A stretch of 64,000 bases of DNA from positions 333,711-397,710 of the forward strand of contig NZ_FNTJ01000003.1 of the NCBI RefSeq assembly GCF_900105185.1. The letters run 5' to 3'. The DNA comes from Pseudomonas saponiphila (GTDB lineage: Bacteria > Pseudomonadota > Gammaproteobacteria > Pseudomonadales > Pseudomonadaceae). Positions 41,905 to 50,962 of this stretch are shown in pieces. The notes under the pieces were generated by a model, which made no database searches, had not been told where the DNA came from, and worked only from the letters and a program-made list of their open reading frames with translations. A program made the position numbers and the translations under genes. Each line of letters opens with the position of its first letter. The first letter of the stretch is position 1.

Positions 41905-43477
41905 CGAACAGCTCCTGTTGCGGGGGTTGGTAGTAGTCGGCGCCACGGACGTTCTCGTGGTCGCCGGGTAAGGTCGTTTCGGCGGCACGCTGGGGCAGCG
42001 GCTGTTGATCCAGGCCTTGCTGGAGCAGGTTGCGCACGCTGCGCCCGGTGAAGGCGCGCAGGTGTACGGCACGTTCGGCAGCGGCTTCCAGGCGTGCATT
42101 GCCATAGCGCCGGGCCAGCGAGAGCAGGCCGAGGCAGGCGCGGTAGCCCATCTCCGGGTGCGGCTTGTGGGTCAGTTGGTGATCGATCAGTTGGCGCGTG
42201 TAGGGGCCGATCCGCGCGCCCCAGTCGAGCAGGCGTTGTGGCGTCCATTCGCGATGCGCCTGGTGCGCCGCGGGCATGTGCTCGCGCTGGGTACTGTAAG
42301 CGCCGCGTCGCCCCAGCAGCAGGTGGCTGGCCACCCGCCGGTTGCCATGCAGCACTTCCAGGGTGTGTGCCGTCAGTCGCACGTCCACGTTCTGCCGGGC
42401 CAGGGCGGAGGGCACGCTGTAGAAGCTGCCATTGACCTCGATGTGGTAGTCGATGCTGACCTTGCAGCGCTTGAAGGTGGCGACCTCGTAGGGATGCACC
42501 GGCAGCGCTCGCAAGGCCGGGCGATCCAGGCGCTCGAACCAGTCGCGCCGGCAGCCATCGAGCCGCTTGAACGGGCGCCGATTCAGATCCTCCAGCAGCT
42601 CGGCGATGGCCTGGTTAAGCGCATGCAGGCTGAAGAACTGCCGATGGCGCAGCCGCGCCATGATCCAGCGCTCGACCACCTGCACCGCCACCTCGGCCTT
42701 GGCCTTGTCCTGAGGCTTGCGTGGCCGTGCCGGCAGGATCACCGTCTGGTAATGACGCGCGCACTCCAGCGTGGCCCGGTTCAGGCCCGGCTCGTAGCGA
42801 TCCGGCTGGGCGACCAGGGCGCGCGGATTGTCCGGCACAACCATTTCCGGCACGCCGCCAAAGTAGGTCAGAGCCTGGCCCAGCGAGGTCAGCCAGTCCA
42901 CCTGGGTTTCGCCTGGCGTCGCGCAGGCATAGGTGTAATTCGAGGCGCCCAGGGCGGCGACGAAGATGTGCGCCCGGCGCACTTCGCCGGTGGCCGGGTC
43001 GACCACCGGCAGCGTCGGCCCGGCATAGTCGATGAATAGCTTCTCGCCCGCACGGTGCAGCTGACGCATCGAACGTTTGAGCGTCTGGGCGTAGCGCCGG
43101 TAGTGCTCGACGAACTGGGTGTAGCGGTAGGTCGGCTGGCCCGCATGCGCGGCGAGATATTCCTCCCACAGCAGCTGCAAGGTCACGCCCTTGCGTCGCA
43201 ACTCGCGGTGGATGCTCAGCACATCGGGCAGCACTCGCTCACCGCGCGGCTTGTTCGTCGACGTCGGTGCAAACAAGGCGGCCGCCAGCGCGGCCTCGTC
43301 CATGGCCACCAGCGCCGGCCAGTCCAGCCCGGCCACCCGCGCCGCCGCGATGTACTTGCTAACCACGCCCTTGGACAGCTGCAAGGCACGGGCAATCTTC
43401 TCGTGGGACAAGCCGGCCTCAAACTTGAGGCGCAGACATTCTTTGATGTTTCGCATGGCTACTCGCGGCGCCGCCAT
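41792..43477 (-). CDS. istA: IstA-like transposase, second copy
   Basis: The 561-residue predicted product is identical to the copy at 12654, and it overlaps its istB in the same way. Confidence 0.94.
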   Translation of the reverse strand: MAAPRVAMRNIKECLRLKFEAGLSHEKIARALQLSKGVVSKYIAAARVAGLDWPALVAMDEAALAAALFAPTSTNKPRGERVLPDVLSIHRELRRKGVTLQLLWEEYLAAHAGQPTYRYTQFVEHYRRYAQTLKRSMRQLHRAGEKLFIDYAGPTLPVVDPATGEVRRAHIFVAALGASNYTYACATPGETQVDWLTSLGQALTYFGGVPEMVVPDNPRALVAQPDRYEPGLNRATLECARHYQTVILPARPRKPQDKAKAEVAVQVVERWIMARLRHRQFFSLHALNQAIAELLEDLNRRPFKRLDGCRRDWFERLDRPALRALPVHPYEVATFKRCKVSIDYHIEVNGSFYSVPSALARQNVDVRLTAHTLEVLHGNRRVASHLLLGRRGAYSTQREHMPAAHQAHREWTPQRLLDWGARIGPYTRQLIDHQLTHKPHPEMGYRACLGLLSLARRYGNARLEAAAERAVHLRAFTGRSVRNLLQQGLDQQPLPQRAAETTLPGDHENVRGADYYQPPQQELFDDAATHPESTAPATPGRHGPRPGRAMDAAGQPQPELR

Positions 43478-44318
43478 CTTCCTCTCCCGAAATCGGTCGA
43501 GGATGGCGGCGCATCAGGTCATGCGCAACGAAGGGGAAGGCTTTCGCTAAGTCGTGACCGGCGATTTCGGTAAGCCGTGACCACCTGTTTCGGAACAGGC
43601 GGAAAATCGGTCACGTTGCTACCGAAATGAGCGGTCACGCGTTAGCGAAATGACCGGTCACGATCAACCGAAACGGCCGGTCACGGTGCTCCGAAATCCG
43701 CATTCAGGAGCTTGTCCGGGTTCTCCTTGTCGACCTCGATGTAACCTTTGGCGATGGCCGTTTCACGAGTTATCCCGAGGGACATAAGTCCGTCGAGAAC
43801 CTCCTGAGGCGTTGTGTAGACGCCAAGCTTCATCAGGGCCATTTCTTCATCAGAGAAGCCGCGAGACTCCTTCAGGGTTTGCAGCATTTGCGGGTTCTTC
43901 TTCGCAAGCGCTTGCGTGACGGTGAAGATGGCTTTGCCGGGCGAAATCTGGGGGACGTATGCGGCTTCAGAGCCTTCCTGCCCCGCAGGGTTACCTTGAG
44001 CACGGCGGTTGGGGCGCTCGGGCACGGGCACGCCAGCTTTCTCACAGATCCGCGCGACGATTTCCCCAGGAGTCAGACCAGAGGCTGCAAGGATGTCCCA
44101 CAAAGACGTGGACGCGCCGCACTTGTTCTTGCGGTTGCAGTTCACATGGCTGTGAGTCGGGTAGTAGTAGGCCTCTCGCTTACCGCACTGGGGGCAGAGA
44201 AGAACATAGTTCCCGCCAGCAGAAAGGTTGGAAGGGGAGAGGTGGTCCAGCAGGCCAGTCTCGACTGCATCCAGTCGAGGGTAAGCAGTGTCCTTCAGGT
44301 AGTCGGTGATTGACTGAC

Positions 44319-45041
44319 TCATGCGCGCATCAGTTCCGAGAACGAACGGTAGGACTTTTCAGGCACGCCTGTAGCCTTGGCGATGTCTAAGAGTTTCAGG
44401 CGCAATTCACGCTGAAGCTTCCAAACCTGTCTTCTCGATACCTGCAAAATCTCGCTGATATCTTCAGCGTCCAGATGATCAATGACAGTAAGGCGCATGA
44501 CCTGAACCTCACGTGGTGTGAGGTGGTGCTTGATGTTCTCGCAGAGGTGATGGCGCTCCTGGAAAAGGAGGTCAGCCACGGCCTGTTCCTCGGCAAGGAA
44601 CTGCGGAGTGACCGGCACGGACTCGTTGTAGTCGCTGTTGGCTGAGAGGTAGCTGCCTTCAAGGGTATGAAAGCGAGGTACTTCTTCGCACAGAGCTTCG
44701 AGGGAGATGGTGGTAACACCTGTGCTCCCCTTGATCTCGTTGTAGAGCGCAGCAATGCCTTCCTTGCGGATGTACGCAAGAGCAGAGCCAATGACAATGC
44801 TGCCACGGCGATCAGGCGCGCAGTCTTTGTGGCGCTGTATGGCTCTGGTAACTGTGTTGTGCAGTCCCAGATATAGGGATGACAGGATCTCCGAGTCGGT
44901 GTGCCGCGTGGTCAGCTTAGTTCGTACTACAGCTATCCACTGCTGACGCGATTCCTCGTGGGTTATGAACTCCCACGCGGGCAGCGAAGCAAACTCGTCC
45001 TTGGAGAGACCTGCCAACCAACTGTCGCGTTGGTTGCGCAT
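44319..45041 (-). CDS. Sigma-70-like regulator, 240 aa
   Basis: Start taken at ATG 45041, with GAGG eight bases upstream; an extension to 45140 is possible. Residues 82-115 (GSALAYIRKEGIAALYNEIK, then TISLEAL) resemble sigma region 2: the AYIR...I.EI helix and the usual SLE/SLD linker. Residues 173-220 (LTPREVQVMRLTVIDHLDAE, DISEILQVSRRQVWKLQREL) match a region 4 or LuxR-type helix-turn-helix. This suggests a minimal alternative sigma factor or a sigma-derived activator. Its stop overlaps the primase start by four bases. The CTRCTGGCACGC elements are possible targets, by inference. Confidence 0.6.
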   Translation of the reverse strand: MRNQRDSWLAGLSKDEFASLPAWEFITHEESRQQWIAVVRTKLTTRHTDSEILSSLYLGLHNTVTRAIQRHKDCAPDRRGSIVIGSALAYIRKEGIAALYNEIKGSTGVTTISLEALCEEVPRFHTLEGSYLSANSDYNESVPVTPQFLAEEQAVADLLFQERHHLCENIKHHLTPREVQVMRLTVIDHLDAEDISEILQVSRRQVWKLQRELRLKLLDIAKATGVPEKSYRSFSELMRA

Positions 45042-45339
45042 CCTCACCACCTCTACCAGCACTGCTGGCTCTCGTAAGAGGGGGCGTGGCCGAAGCTCAT
45101 CACCCCCCGTTATTTCTGCGGCCCTGCGGGCTCGCATCAACTTCAGGGCGGATGTTAGGCGGGCAATCTTTGTCGTTCAACTCAAAACGGGGTCGCAAAA
45201 CACCACTGTCGATCACGCTTTGAAGCAATTCCTTGTCAATCGGCAAACAAAGGGGCGCGTGAACGGTGAAATCAGGCTTGTTCCAGGTGAGCGACCGTTA
45301 GAATTGGATCATTCCAACGATTTTTAGGTCTGGTGAGGT
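45042..45339. other. Non-coding gap between divergent genes
   Basis: 298 bases separating the leftward sigma-like gene from the rightward 106-aa gene, so it should hold both promoters. The only structure I see is an imperfect CGTTAGAA/TTCCAACG hairpin near 45297-45320, followed by TTTTT. No copy of the CTRCTGGCACGC element is present. Confidence 0.4.
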
Positions 45340-45660
45340 TTGATGCTTAACGAGCAGGTTCTGGATAAGGCTAGAGCTATGAGCAGGGCGCACAGCGCAT
45401 CTATGCATGCGTTCGCCGTGATGCTGTATGAGGGGAAGATTCATCTAGCCCTCTATCTATATAAGGAAGGCAAGAGGGTGGATCTCGTTCTGATCCATAA
45501 CTTTGGCGCGGGTAACCACGTCGACAACGCCGCCATGATGGCGGATCACCTAAACACTGCCAGGGGGCTAGGACAGGAAGGCGTTAAGCTGTTCGCCTCT
45601 CTATTCATAGATGCAGCCAAAAGTCGCGGCGCTGACTCTGGCCCAATGTCATCAACCTAA
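45340..45660 (+). CDS. Hypothetical protein, C-terminus replaced by IS4-family insertion
   Basis: 106 aa as now read. A compact alpha/beta protein (MHAFAVMLYEGKIHLALYLY, RVDLVLIHNFGAGNHVDNAA). The IS4-family element enters at 45644. The present end, GADSGPMSST, is partly encoded by the element; the undisturbed frame would have read GADSGLATHLYP and stopped at TAG. The loss is about six residues, so it may still function. Confidence 0.65.
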   Translation: MMLNEQVLDKARAMSRAHSASMHAFAVMLYEGKIHLALYLYKEGKRVDLVLIHNFGAGNHVDNAAMMADHLNTARGLGQEGVKLFASLFIDAAKSRGADSGPMSST

Positions 45661-47279
45661 GCTGCAGCCCTGCCCAAGGCAAGCCCCCCGAAGCAGCCAG
45701 CCGCCATGGCCGTCGGGCGATGACCAGGCCTCTGCCGCTCAATCAGGCGGTCTAACTGGGCTGGCGGTGATGTGATCATCGTCTGTTCCAGCTGTCTAGG
45801 CGAGATTTCTCGTTCTCCGGACGAGCCTATGCCGACCGCTTGTGGCCAGCTTTTTTTGCACGGAGGTTGGGCGGTGGTGTTTCTTCAGCGCGTCGGTTTG
45901 TAGCCCTCACAACCTCGGCTGGCTGCGCGTTTGCGTTGGCGCGCAAAGCTACGGCCTGAGCGTACGGCACTGAGGCTTTTAGCCATCAAGGCCAGCACAT
46001 TGCTCAGCCCCTGAGCACAGTGCCGCACCAGCAGCTCGACCAGGGTATTTTTGAGCCGTGACACGCCTTGGGTGAAGTTGACTTTCCATCGCAGCTTGCG
46101 GCCTTTGTGGCGCTGTTCGATGACTGGCTGTAGCAGGTGCTGCATCAACAGCGCCAGGTTCTTCAACAGTTGAGCGGCATGAAAGTCCTGCTTTACAGCG
46201 GTCACGCTGCGGCCGCTGAAGTTGTCCAGCGTCAGGGTTTGTTTGAGGCGACGGAAGTCGGTTTCGATGCCCCAGCGGCGGTGGTAAAGCTCGGCAAACA
46301 CCTCAGCGGGAAAGGCTTCTCGATCCAGCAACGAGGTCAGCAATACCTCGCTTTCGCCGTTGGCCAACTCGACCCGGATCAGTCTCAGCTCGATCTGGTT
46401 GGCAGGATCAACGCCAGCCTCGGAGCAGAACAGACGTGCTTCAGGATGGTTGGCCACGAAAAGCTGTGTGTCTTCAACTTGGCCAGAGTGTAGAAACGCT
46501 TTGACCTGGGCGTTATAGCCACAGGGCAGGCGCATCAGGAAATGTCGCCGGTGCTGCTCGAACAGCGCGAATAACCAGTGCCCAGGGTAACCACGGTCAA
46601 ACAGCGTCAGGCTGTCAGCCGGCAGGTGCTCAAGGTGCAGATGGGCACAGTCGCGCTCGCCGACGGTCAGGGGCACGATCAGGCTATGCAGGGTTTGACC
46701 GTCAGCGACTTCGTAGAGTGTGGACAAGCGAGCCATGGGAAAGCCAGAGTGACTGCCAAAGAAGGTCGCCATGGTCGACTCCAGGGGTAAATGCACGGTC
46801 GAGCCATCCACCGCGAGCACCCTCAGCCCACGCCACTTCTGGCGCAGCCCGAAGCAGTCAATTTGTTGCTGCAGGAGGCGATTGAGACTTTCAAATACCT
46901 CGGGGTTGAGCTTTTTGCGCGCTTTGCAGAAGGCCTGCGCAGTGACCATTTGCGTCTCAGTCGACGCCTGATTGAGTACGCGATAGAACTGATCGAGTTC
47001 GGTTTGCAGGGCCGTGCGCGGCTGATTGAGCAGGAACAGGACGAGGTTCTTGAAGGTGAGCTGGCGTCGGCGGGTAAAGTCTTGAGGATTCTGGCGGTGG
47101 GCGGCGATGAAGGCGGGACAATCGAGCGGACTGGTTACTTTTTGTACAATTTTCAAACCAGGGCTTGGCTGGCGGTGTCAAGCGATGCGGTATAGGTAGT
47201 CAAAAGGGCTTCTCCCATGCACTGATTTGAGCGCTAATTATATGATATTTATGGATAACTTCCAAAGTTGATGACATTG
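45644..47279 (-). mobile_element. IS4-family insertion sequence
   Basis: 1,636 bp. The ends CAATGTCATCAAC and GTTGATGACATTG are perfect inverted repeats. A 10-base direct repeat GACTCTGGCC flanks it at 45634-45643 and 47280-47289, in the duplication range known for IS4 elements. It carries one transposase gene. Confidence 0.93.
45885..47156 (-). CDS. IS4-family transposase
   Basis: 423 aa, full length for the family. A DDE core is visible: Asp in VLAVDGSTVHLP, Asp in LTLFDRGYPG, and Glu in the YHRRWGIETDFRRLKQTL block, which is the IS4-type Y-(2)-R-(3)-E-(6)-K signature. No internal stop, so probably active. Confidence 0.93.
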   Translation of the reverse strand: MKIVQKVTSPLDCPAFIAAHRQNPQDFTRRRQLTFKNLVLFLLNQPRTALQTELDQFYRVLNQASTETQMVTAQAFCKARKKLNPEVFESLNRLLQQQIDCFGLRQKWRGLRVLAVDGSTVHLPLESTMATFFGSHSGFPMARLSTLYEVADGQTLHSLIVPLTVGERDCAHLHLEHLPADSLTLFDRGYPGHWLFALFEQHRRHFLMRLPCGYNAQVKAFLHSGQVEDTQLFVANHPEARLFCSEAGVDPANQIELRLIRVELANGESEVLLTSLLDREAFPAEVFAELYHRRWGIETDFRRLKQTLTLDNFSGRSVTAVKQDFHAAQLLKNLALLMQHLLQPVIEQRHKGRKLRWKVNFTQGVSRLKNTLVELLVRHCAQGLSNVLALMAKSLSAVRSGRSFARQRKRAASRGCEGYKPTR

Positions 47280-47289
47280 GACTCTGGCC

Positions 47290-47958
47290 TTGCTACGCAT
47301 CTTTACCCTTAGCAACTACCTGTTCGCTGGCGAGATGCCGGCGGCGAACACGTGAGCTGTATCGTTATCCAACTCGTACAGTCGCGTCCATGATGGCGGC
47401 GTACAACAGTGCCGCGGCAGGGCTTTGGATATCCAAGGTCGCCATCCAAGCCAGCGCCGTCTTTGTGGCCTCAAGTCTGAGGATCATCACTCAGGCCGGA
47501 ACGTGAGTCCGGTGCCAGGTGGCGCAACCATCCCGAATGGGGCAGTTGCGTTGCCAACAGGCGGCCATATCTACCCGCGTAGAAACTACCGAATGACCAG
47601 CAGTAGGCTGCCAGTCCTCCTGACGATCGGTTGCCGAATCTGATTCGCACTTAGGTCAGCGCGAATGTGCCGGCAGTCACTTGCCATTGGTCTGTGTCGT
47701 CTCGACCTAATGATCAGAGTGATTGAGCCGCAATAGGGTTGCGCCGATATTCGCCCGCGGTAATGAACCGGTAGTGGAGGCCTGGTGCCGGGTCCTTATG
47801 CCTGGCCACATTGTCGCGTGACCAGGTGCGCCCTACGGCCAGATAGAGGCAAGGTGTTGCGGACGTGGGGGATGAGGGCTCGGAGTTATGAGTACGGTTG
47901 GCAAGCTCAGATGACTACGGCTCACGCAGGTGTTGGCCCTTAGCGTGCGGGCATGTCA
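47290..47958. other. Gap with no supported gene
   Basis: About 670 bases right of the IS4-family element. Short open frames exist but lack ribosome sites and read as low-quality sequence; the first bases are the displaced 3' end of the gene clipped by the element. I see no RNA gene, clear repeat or terminator. Confidence 0.4.
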
Positions 47959-48402
47959 TCACGTCGACGGAACGAGGATGATGCTTGTCCCGTTCTCAGC
48001 AGCGTAATGTGCAACCGTTGGGAAAAATGGGCTGGCCATAAAGGCGAAGTCCAAGCCTATGCCGGCTGCTGACCTGTCACTGATTGCGTGGCAAACCTCA
48101 ATGAGTGCTGCGCCATCGGTATTTGCTTCGAGGTCCAAGGGGATAACGGTGCCTGTCACAAGCAACCTGAAGCGCTTTTCATTGGGGCACAGCCCATGCA
48201 AGTGGGATGTGCGCGGAAAGATGTAGGTAGATCGCTTCGGTCTTCCGGCGAGGTGGTCTAGGATTGTTTGCCTATGCCAATAACGCGTGCCGTCATCTTC
48301 TACGCCATCCGGCGGTAGCCGCTTCTGATCTGCCATGCGAAGCATGGTGGAGCGAGAGACACCGAGAATCCTCGCAGCCTCAGTACCATAGATCTTGTCC
48401 AT
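47959..48402 (-). CDS. MerR-like HTH regulator, 147 aa
   Basis: ATG at 48402 with CAGGGAATT upstream. Residues 4-50 (YGTEAARILGVSRSTMLRMA, then a wing DGTRYWHRQTILDHL) form a MerR/excisionase-type winged helix. A C-terminal domain follows (LLVTGTVIPLDLEA, FMASPFFPTVAHYA). Divergent from the candidate replication gene, which it could control. Confidence 0.68.
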   Translation of the reverse strand: MDKIYGTEAARILGVSRSTMLRMADQKRLPPDGVEDDGTRYWHRQTILDHLAGRPKRSTYIFPRTSHLHGLCPNEKRFRLLVTGTVIPLDLEANTDGAALIEVCHAISDRSAAGIGLDFAFMASPFFPTVAHYAAENGTSIILVPST

Positions 48403-48424
48403 GCAATTCCCTGCCTATAAAGCC

Positions 48425-48463
48425 ATGTAAATCCAGAAACGGATGACCTGCGTATAATTACAT
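48425..48463. promoter_or_regulatory. Promoter/operator region of the HTH regulator
   Basis: Inverted half-sites ATGTAA (48425-48430) and TTACAT (48458-48463) flank an AT-rich stretch. A perfect TATAAT lies at 48453-48458 on the plus strand. The layout suits an autoregulated divergent promoter; no -35 box is obvious. Confidence 0.4.
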
Positions 48464-48622
48464 TAGACGGGGTTTTATCTCTGGAACTCTGTTTTCGTGG
48501 CGGACAAAAAGACCGCTCGCCGCACGCCAAAATGATACCTCCTGCCTGGCATAGTGAGAAAGTGAAACCCTAATGACACCTATGGTTTAGGCGCTGATGA
48601 ATTTCGCCGATTGAATAGGGGG

Positions 48623-48791
48623 GCAGAGGGTGCGTGTGGGGTGCAAAGGGTGGCAGAGGGTGGGGGCGGGGATTGATGGGTATAAATACCCAAAGTGTGA
48701 AGTTTCCGAATACCCGAGTTCTGGTTTGACTGGATGATGTAGAGGGTCGCACAGGGTATTTAAGGGGAAAAAGCAAGAATATGGCGGGTAT
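48623..48791 (+). repeat. Iteron-like G-rich repeats and GGGTAT boxes (candidate origin)
   Basis: GCAGAGGGTG or close variants start at 48623, 48643, 48653, 48739 (GTAGAGGGTC) and 48749 (GCACAGGGTA), with the near neighbours spaced 10 or 20 bases apart. The hexamer GGGTAT occurs at 48678, 48754 and 48786, and its complement ATACCC at 48686 and 48710; the first pair forms a GGGTAT-AA-ATACCC palindrome. The array leads into the start of the gene at 48781 and resembles iterons with autoregulatory sites. Confidence 0.55.
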
Positions 48792-49878
48792 TCCGGGAAT
48801 AAGAGGCGATGTAAGGGTCGGCGAGGGTCCAGACACCCCAAATGAAACCGTAGACGCCCATAAAGCACTTTTTGGTGATGTTAGGCCTTGGAAGTACCGC
48901 AGCGGCTGGGATATTGAAGCCGAGTATGTCAGCGCCTTAGGTGAGGCGAAGGGCACAAGAGATGAGTACCTGTTTGGGTTGATCACCTATGTCTCTGAAC
49001 TGCCCCAGCGAGTCGATGGTTTGGCTGCGCAGCTAAAGGCTATCGAGCAAGGTGTTGGGAAGTCCGGCGCGCGTCTCAGATGGCAAGGCTGGCTAGGCAA
49101 CCCGCATAGCGCCGTCTACCTCATGGAGCCTGAAGGTGAAACGGGTGCGAAGGAGGTTTCCATGGGGAATCTCTTCAACAACGAACAAGCCAGAGCGCGA
49201 CTGAGAGCTGTAATTGGCCGGAACAGGGCCGTCCAGTATTTGGCGCTTCTTGATGAGTACGACCGGATAAAGGCCAGAGTCGTCAGGGAGATTAAGTCTT
49301 CATCGCATGACTTTAAGTTCAAGGTCGATCGAACAAAGCACCCAGTTGAGCAGTGGGCGAACTCTGTAGGCCCGTTTTGGGAAGCATTGGTTTCCAGCAC
49401 AAAGCAAAATATCGATCGCTACCTGGAGTTGGATGATCAGGCGAATGAAATCGCATTCGAATTCAACTTCGATCGCCAGCCGATCCGATGGCGAACCATC
49501 GTTTTGAGGCCGGAGGTCAAGGTCTCAGACCCAATGGGTCCCAGCTTTCCCCACTTCCGGGTGGTCACGAATATCGACAGGAAAACTGGGAAGAGACAAA
49601 CGAAGGCTATCGAGGACTACAAGCGGGATCTCATCCTGAAGGCGGTTGCCAGGGAGTTAAAGGCCGCCCTGGGGCGTGCCCCAGAAAGGGCTGAGGTTCT
49701 TGCAGAGCGTGCCAAGGCTAGGAAGAGAGCTTGCTCAATGTGGATCACCGAGGAACTGCTTGCCCACTGCAAGCTGGGCAAGCACACAACCAAGATCAAT
49801 CGCCTACAGAAGCGTCTCCAGGACATTCACCCCGAATGGAGTGAGTTAAGAGAAAGGCTTACCAGGCTGAGTTCATAG
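48781..49878 (+). CDS. Unrecognised protein, candidate replication initiator, 365 aa
   Basis: ATG at 48781; the nearest purine-rich ribosome-like stretch is rather far upstream. Soluble and basic towards the end (LGRAPERAEVLAERAKARKR, then LGKHTTKINRLQKRLQDIHP). The middle contains FKFKVDRTKHPVEQWANSVG and a beta segment IRWRTIVLRPEVKVSDPMGP. I recognise no Rep family. The role is inferred from the repeat array in front and the parM-like gene 14 bases behind. A partition or copy-control protein is an alternative. Confidence 0.5.
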   Translation: MAGIPGIRGDVRVGEGPDTPNETVDAHKALFGDVRPWKYRSGWDIEAEYVSALGEAKGTRDEYLFGLITYVSELPQRVDGLAAQLKAIEQGVGKSGARLRWQGWLGNPHSAVYLMEPEGETGAKEVSMGNLFNNEQARARLRAVIGRNRAVQYLALLDEYDRIKARVVREIKSSSHDFKFKVDRTKHPVEQWANSVGPFWEALVSSTKQNIDRYLELDDQANEIAFEFNFDRQPIRWRTIVLRPEVKVSDPMGPSFPHFRVVTNIDRKTGKRQTKAIEDYKRDLILKAVARELKAALGRAPERAEVLAERAKARKRACSMWITEELLAHCKLGKHTTKINRLQKRLQDIHPEWSELRERLTRLSS

Positions 49879-49892
49879 AGAGGGGGTACACC

Positions 49893-50951
49893 GTGTCATA
49901 CAAGCAGGAACAAATCGTAGCCATCGATCTCGGAAACGGAACCACCAGCTACATCGCAGGTAATGGTCGTCACGGGAGTTATTCATCCCTGGTGGCCACG
50001 TTTAACGGAGCGAAGGGGGCGGAAGGCTTCAACCGAGACATCTTCAAGCTGAAGAATGGTCAGCAGTATCTGGTCGGCGAGGACTGTAGAGAGGAAGGGG
50101 CTGGCTCCAGAAGCACCGACTCGTCCTTCTACAAGTCGAACGAGATTCGGGTTCTATTCATAAAGGCGCTCCGCGATGTTGGGATCAAGAACCCGCTGAT
50201 CGTTACCGGCCTCCCCACTGAGTTCTATGCGAGCCATAAGGCAGAGTTCGAAAAAAGTCTGCGCGCCTGGGCAACAGAAGAGGGGTTCCAGCCAGCCGCT
50301 GTTGTTGTGCTTTTCCAGTACGCCGGTCCGCTATTCGATCCAGAGCTGCTGGATGAAGAGGGCAAACAGATCCCACCAGCTCTTATCGCCAAGGGTAAGT
50401 TCGGGGTCATCGATATCGGTCACGGCACGACGGACGCCGGTCAGATTGTCGATGGTAAAGGCAGTACCCACCGGTATGGCTTTTCTAAGGGCGTATCTGA
50501 TTTCCACAAAGAGCTGCTGGCCCAGTTGGCTAATCCAGAGCAGCTCAACAGTCAGATTGGCAAGAAAGCGAACAAGCTCCCGGCTGAGTTCAAGCTGGAT
50601 CGTCAGACAAATGAGCACACCATGGATGCCTGGATGCGCCAGGGTTACATCCCATTCCGCGGCGAGCGCCTGGATATCTATGAGATTTCAAAGCCGCTGC
50701 GTGTGAAGTTCGCTGAGCAGATCCTGCCGATGGTAATCAACAACGTCTGGGGTACTACGGACTTGTTGGAAGGAATGATCGTCGCGGGAGGCGGCATGAA
50801 GATCATTGGCAAAGATATCCTCAAGCAGCACATCCACACGAAAATCTACATGGCGGACGACCCGTCTCTATCGATCGTGCGGGGCTTCTACCGCTACGCG
50901 AAAACGCAGATCGTCGCTGCTAAGCAATCCCAAGAGGCCGTTAAGAGTTGA
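49893..50951 (+). CDS. parM: ParM/StbA-like plasmid segregation ATPase
   Basis: 352 aa from a GTG start with GAGGGGGT upstream. Actin-fold signatures in order: phosphate 1 IDLGNGTTSY (11-20), phosphate 2 GVIDIGHGTTDAG (171-183) and the adenosine loop IVAGGGMKII (296-305). Such proteins polymerise and push plasmid copies apart, using an adaptor bound at a centromere-like site. It sits between the candidate rep gene and a ParR-like gene, with a TTGA overlap to the latter. Confidence 0.9.
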   Translation: MSYKQEQIVAIDLGNGTTSYIAGNGRHGSYSSLVATFNGAKGAEGFNRDIFKLKNGQQYLVGEDCREEGAGSRSTDSSFYKSNEIRVLFIKALRDVGIKNPLIVTGLPTEFYASHKAEFEKSLRAWATEEGFQPAAVVVLFQYAGPLFDPELLDEEGKQIPPALIAKGKFGVIDIGHGTTDAGQIVDGKGSTHRYGFSKGVSDFHKELLAQLANPEQLNSQIGKKANKLPAEFKLDRQTNEHTMDAWMRQGYIPFRGERLDIYEISKPLRVKFAEQILPMVINNVWGTTDLLEGMIVAGGGMKIIGKDILKQHIHTKIYMADDPSLSIVRGFYRYAKTQIVAAKQSQEAVKS

Positions 50952-50962
50952 AGGCCCAGGAT

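Larger units (their letters stand above)
41062..43702 (-). mobile_element. IS21-family insertion sequence, copy 2
   Basis: 2,641 bp with the same ends as copy 1. Target duplication TTCAGG at 41056-41061 and 43703-43708. The offset to copy 1 is 29,138 bp throughout, with no length difference in any reading frame, so the two are identical or nearly so. Same orientation as copy 1. Confidence 0.95.
40296..44322 (-). pseudogene. DnaG-type primase split by IS21-family copy 2
   Basis: The N-terminal part (44322 down to 43703) encodes a CHC2-type zinc finger, with Cys at residues 43, 46, 62 and 68. The C-terminal part (41055 down to 40296) carries a TOPRIM domain: Glu268 in EGMFDA and Asp312/Asp314 in DGDTAG. 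The element plus one TTCAGG duplication interrupts it near residue 207. Removing them restores one continuous frame of 459 aa (DKLLK joined to GTSGRVVGYW). Intact, it would lay primers on transferred or replicating plasmid DNA. The split copy probably yields no whole enzyme. The visible remnant frames are 43681-44322 and about 40296-40904. Confidence 0.92.
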
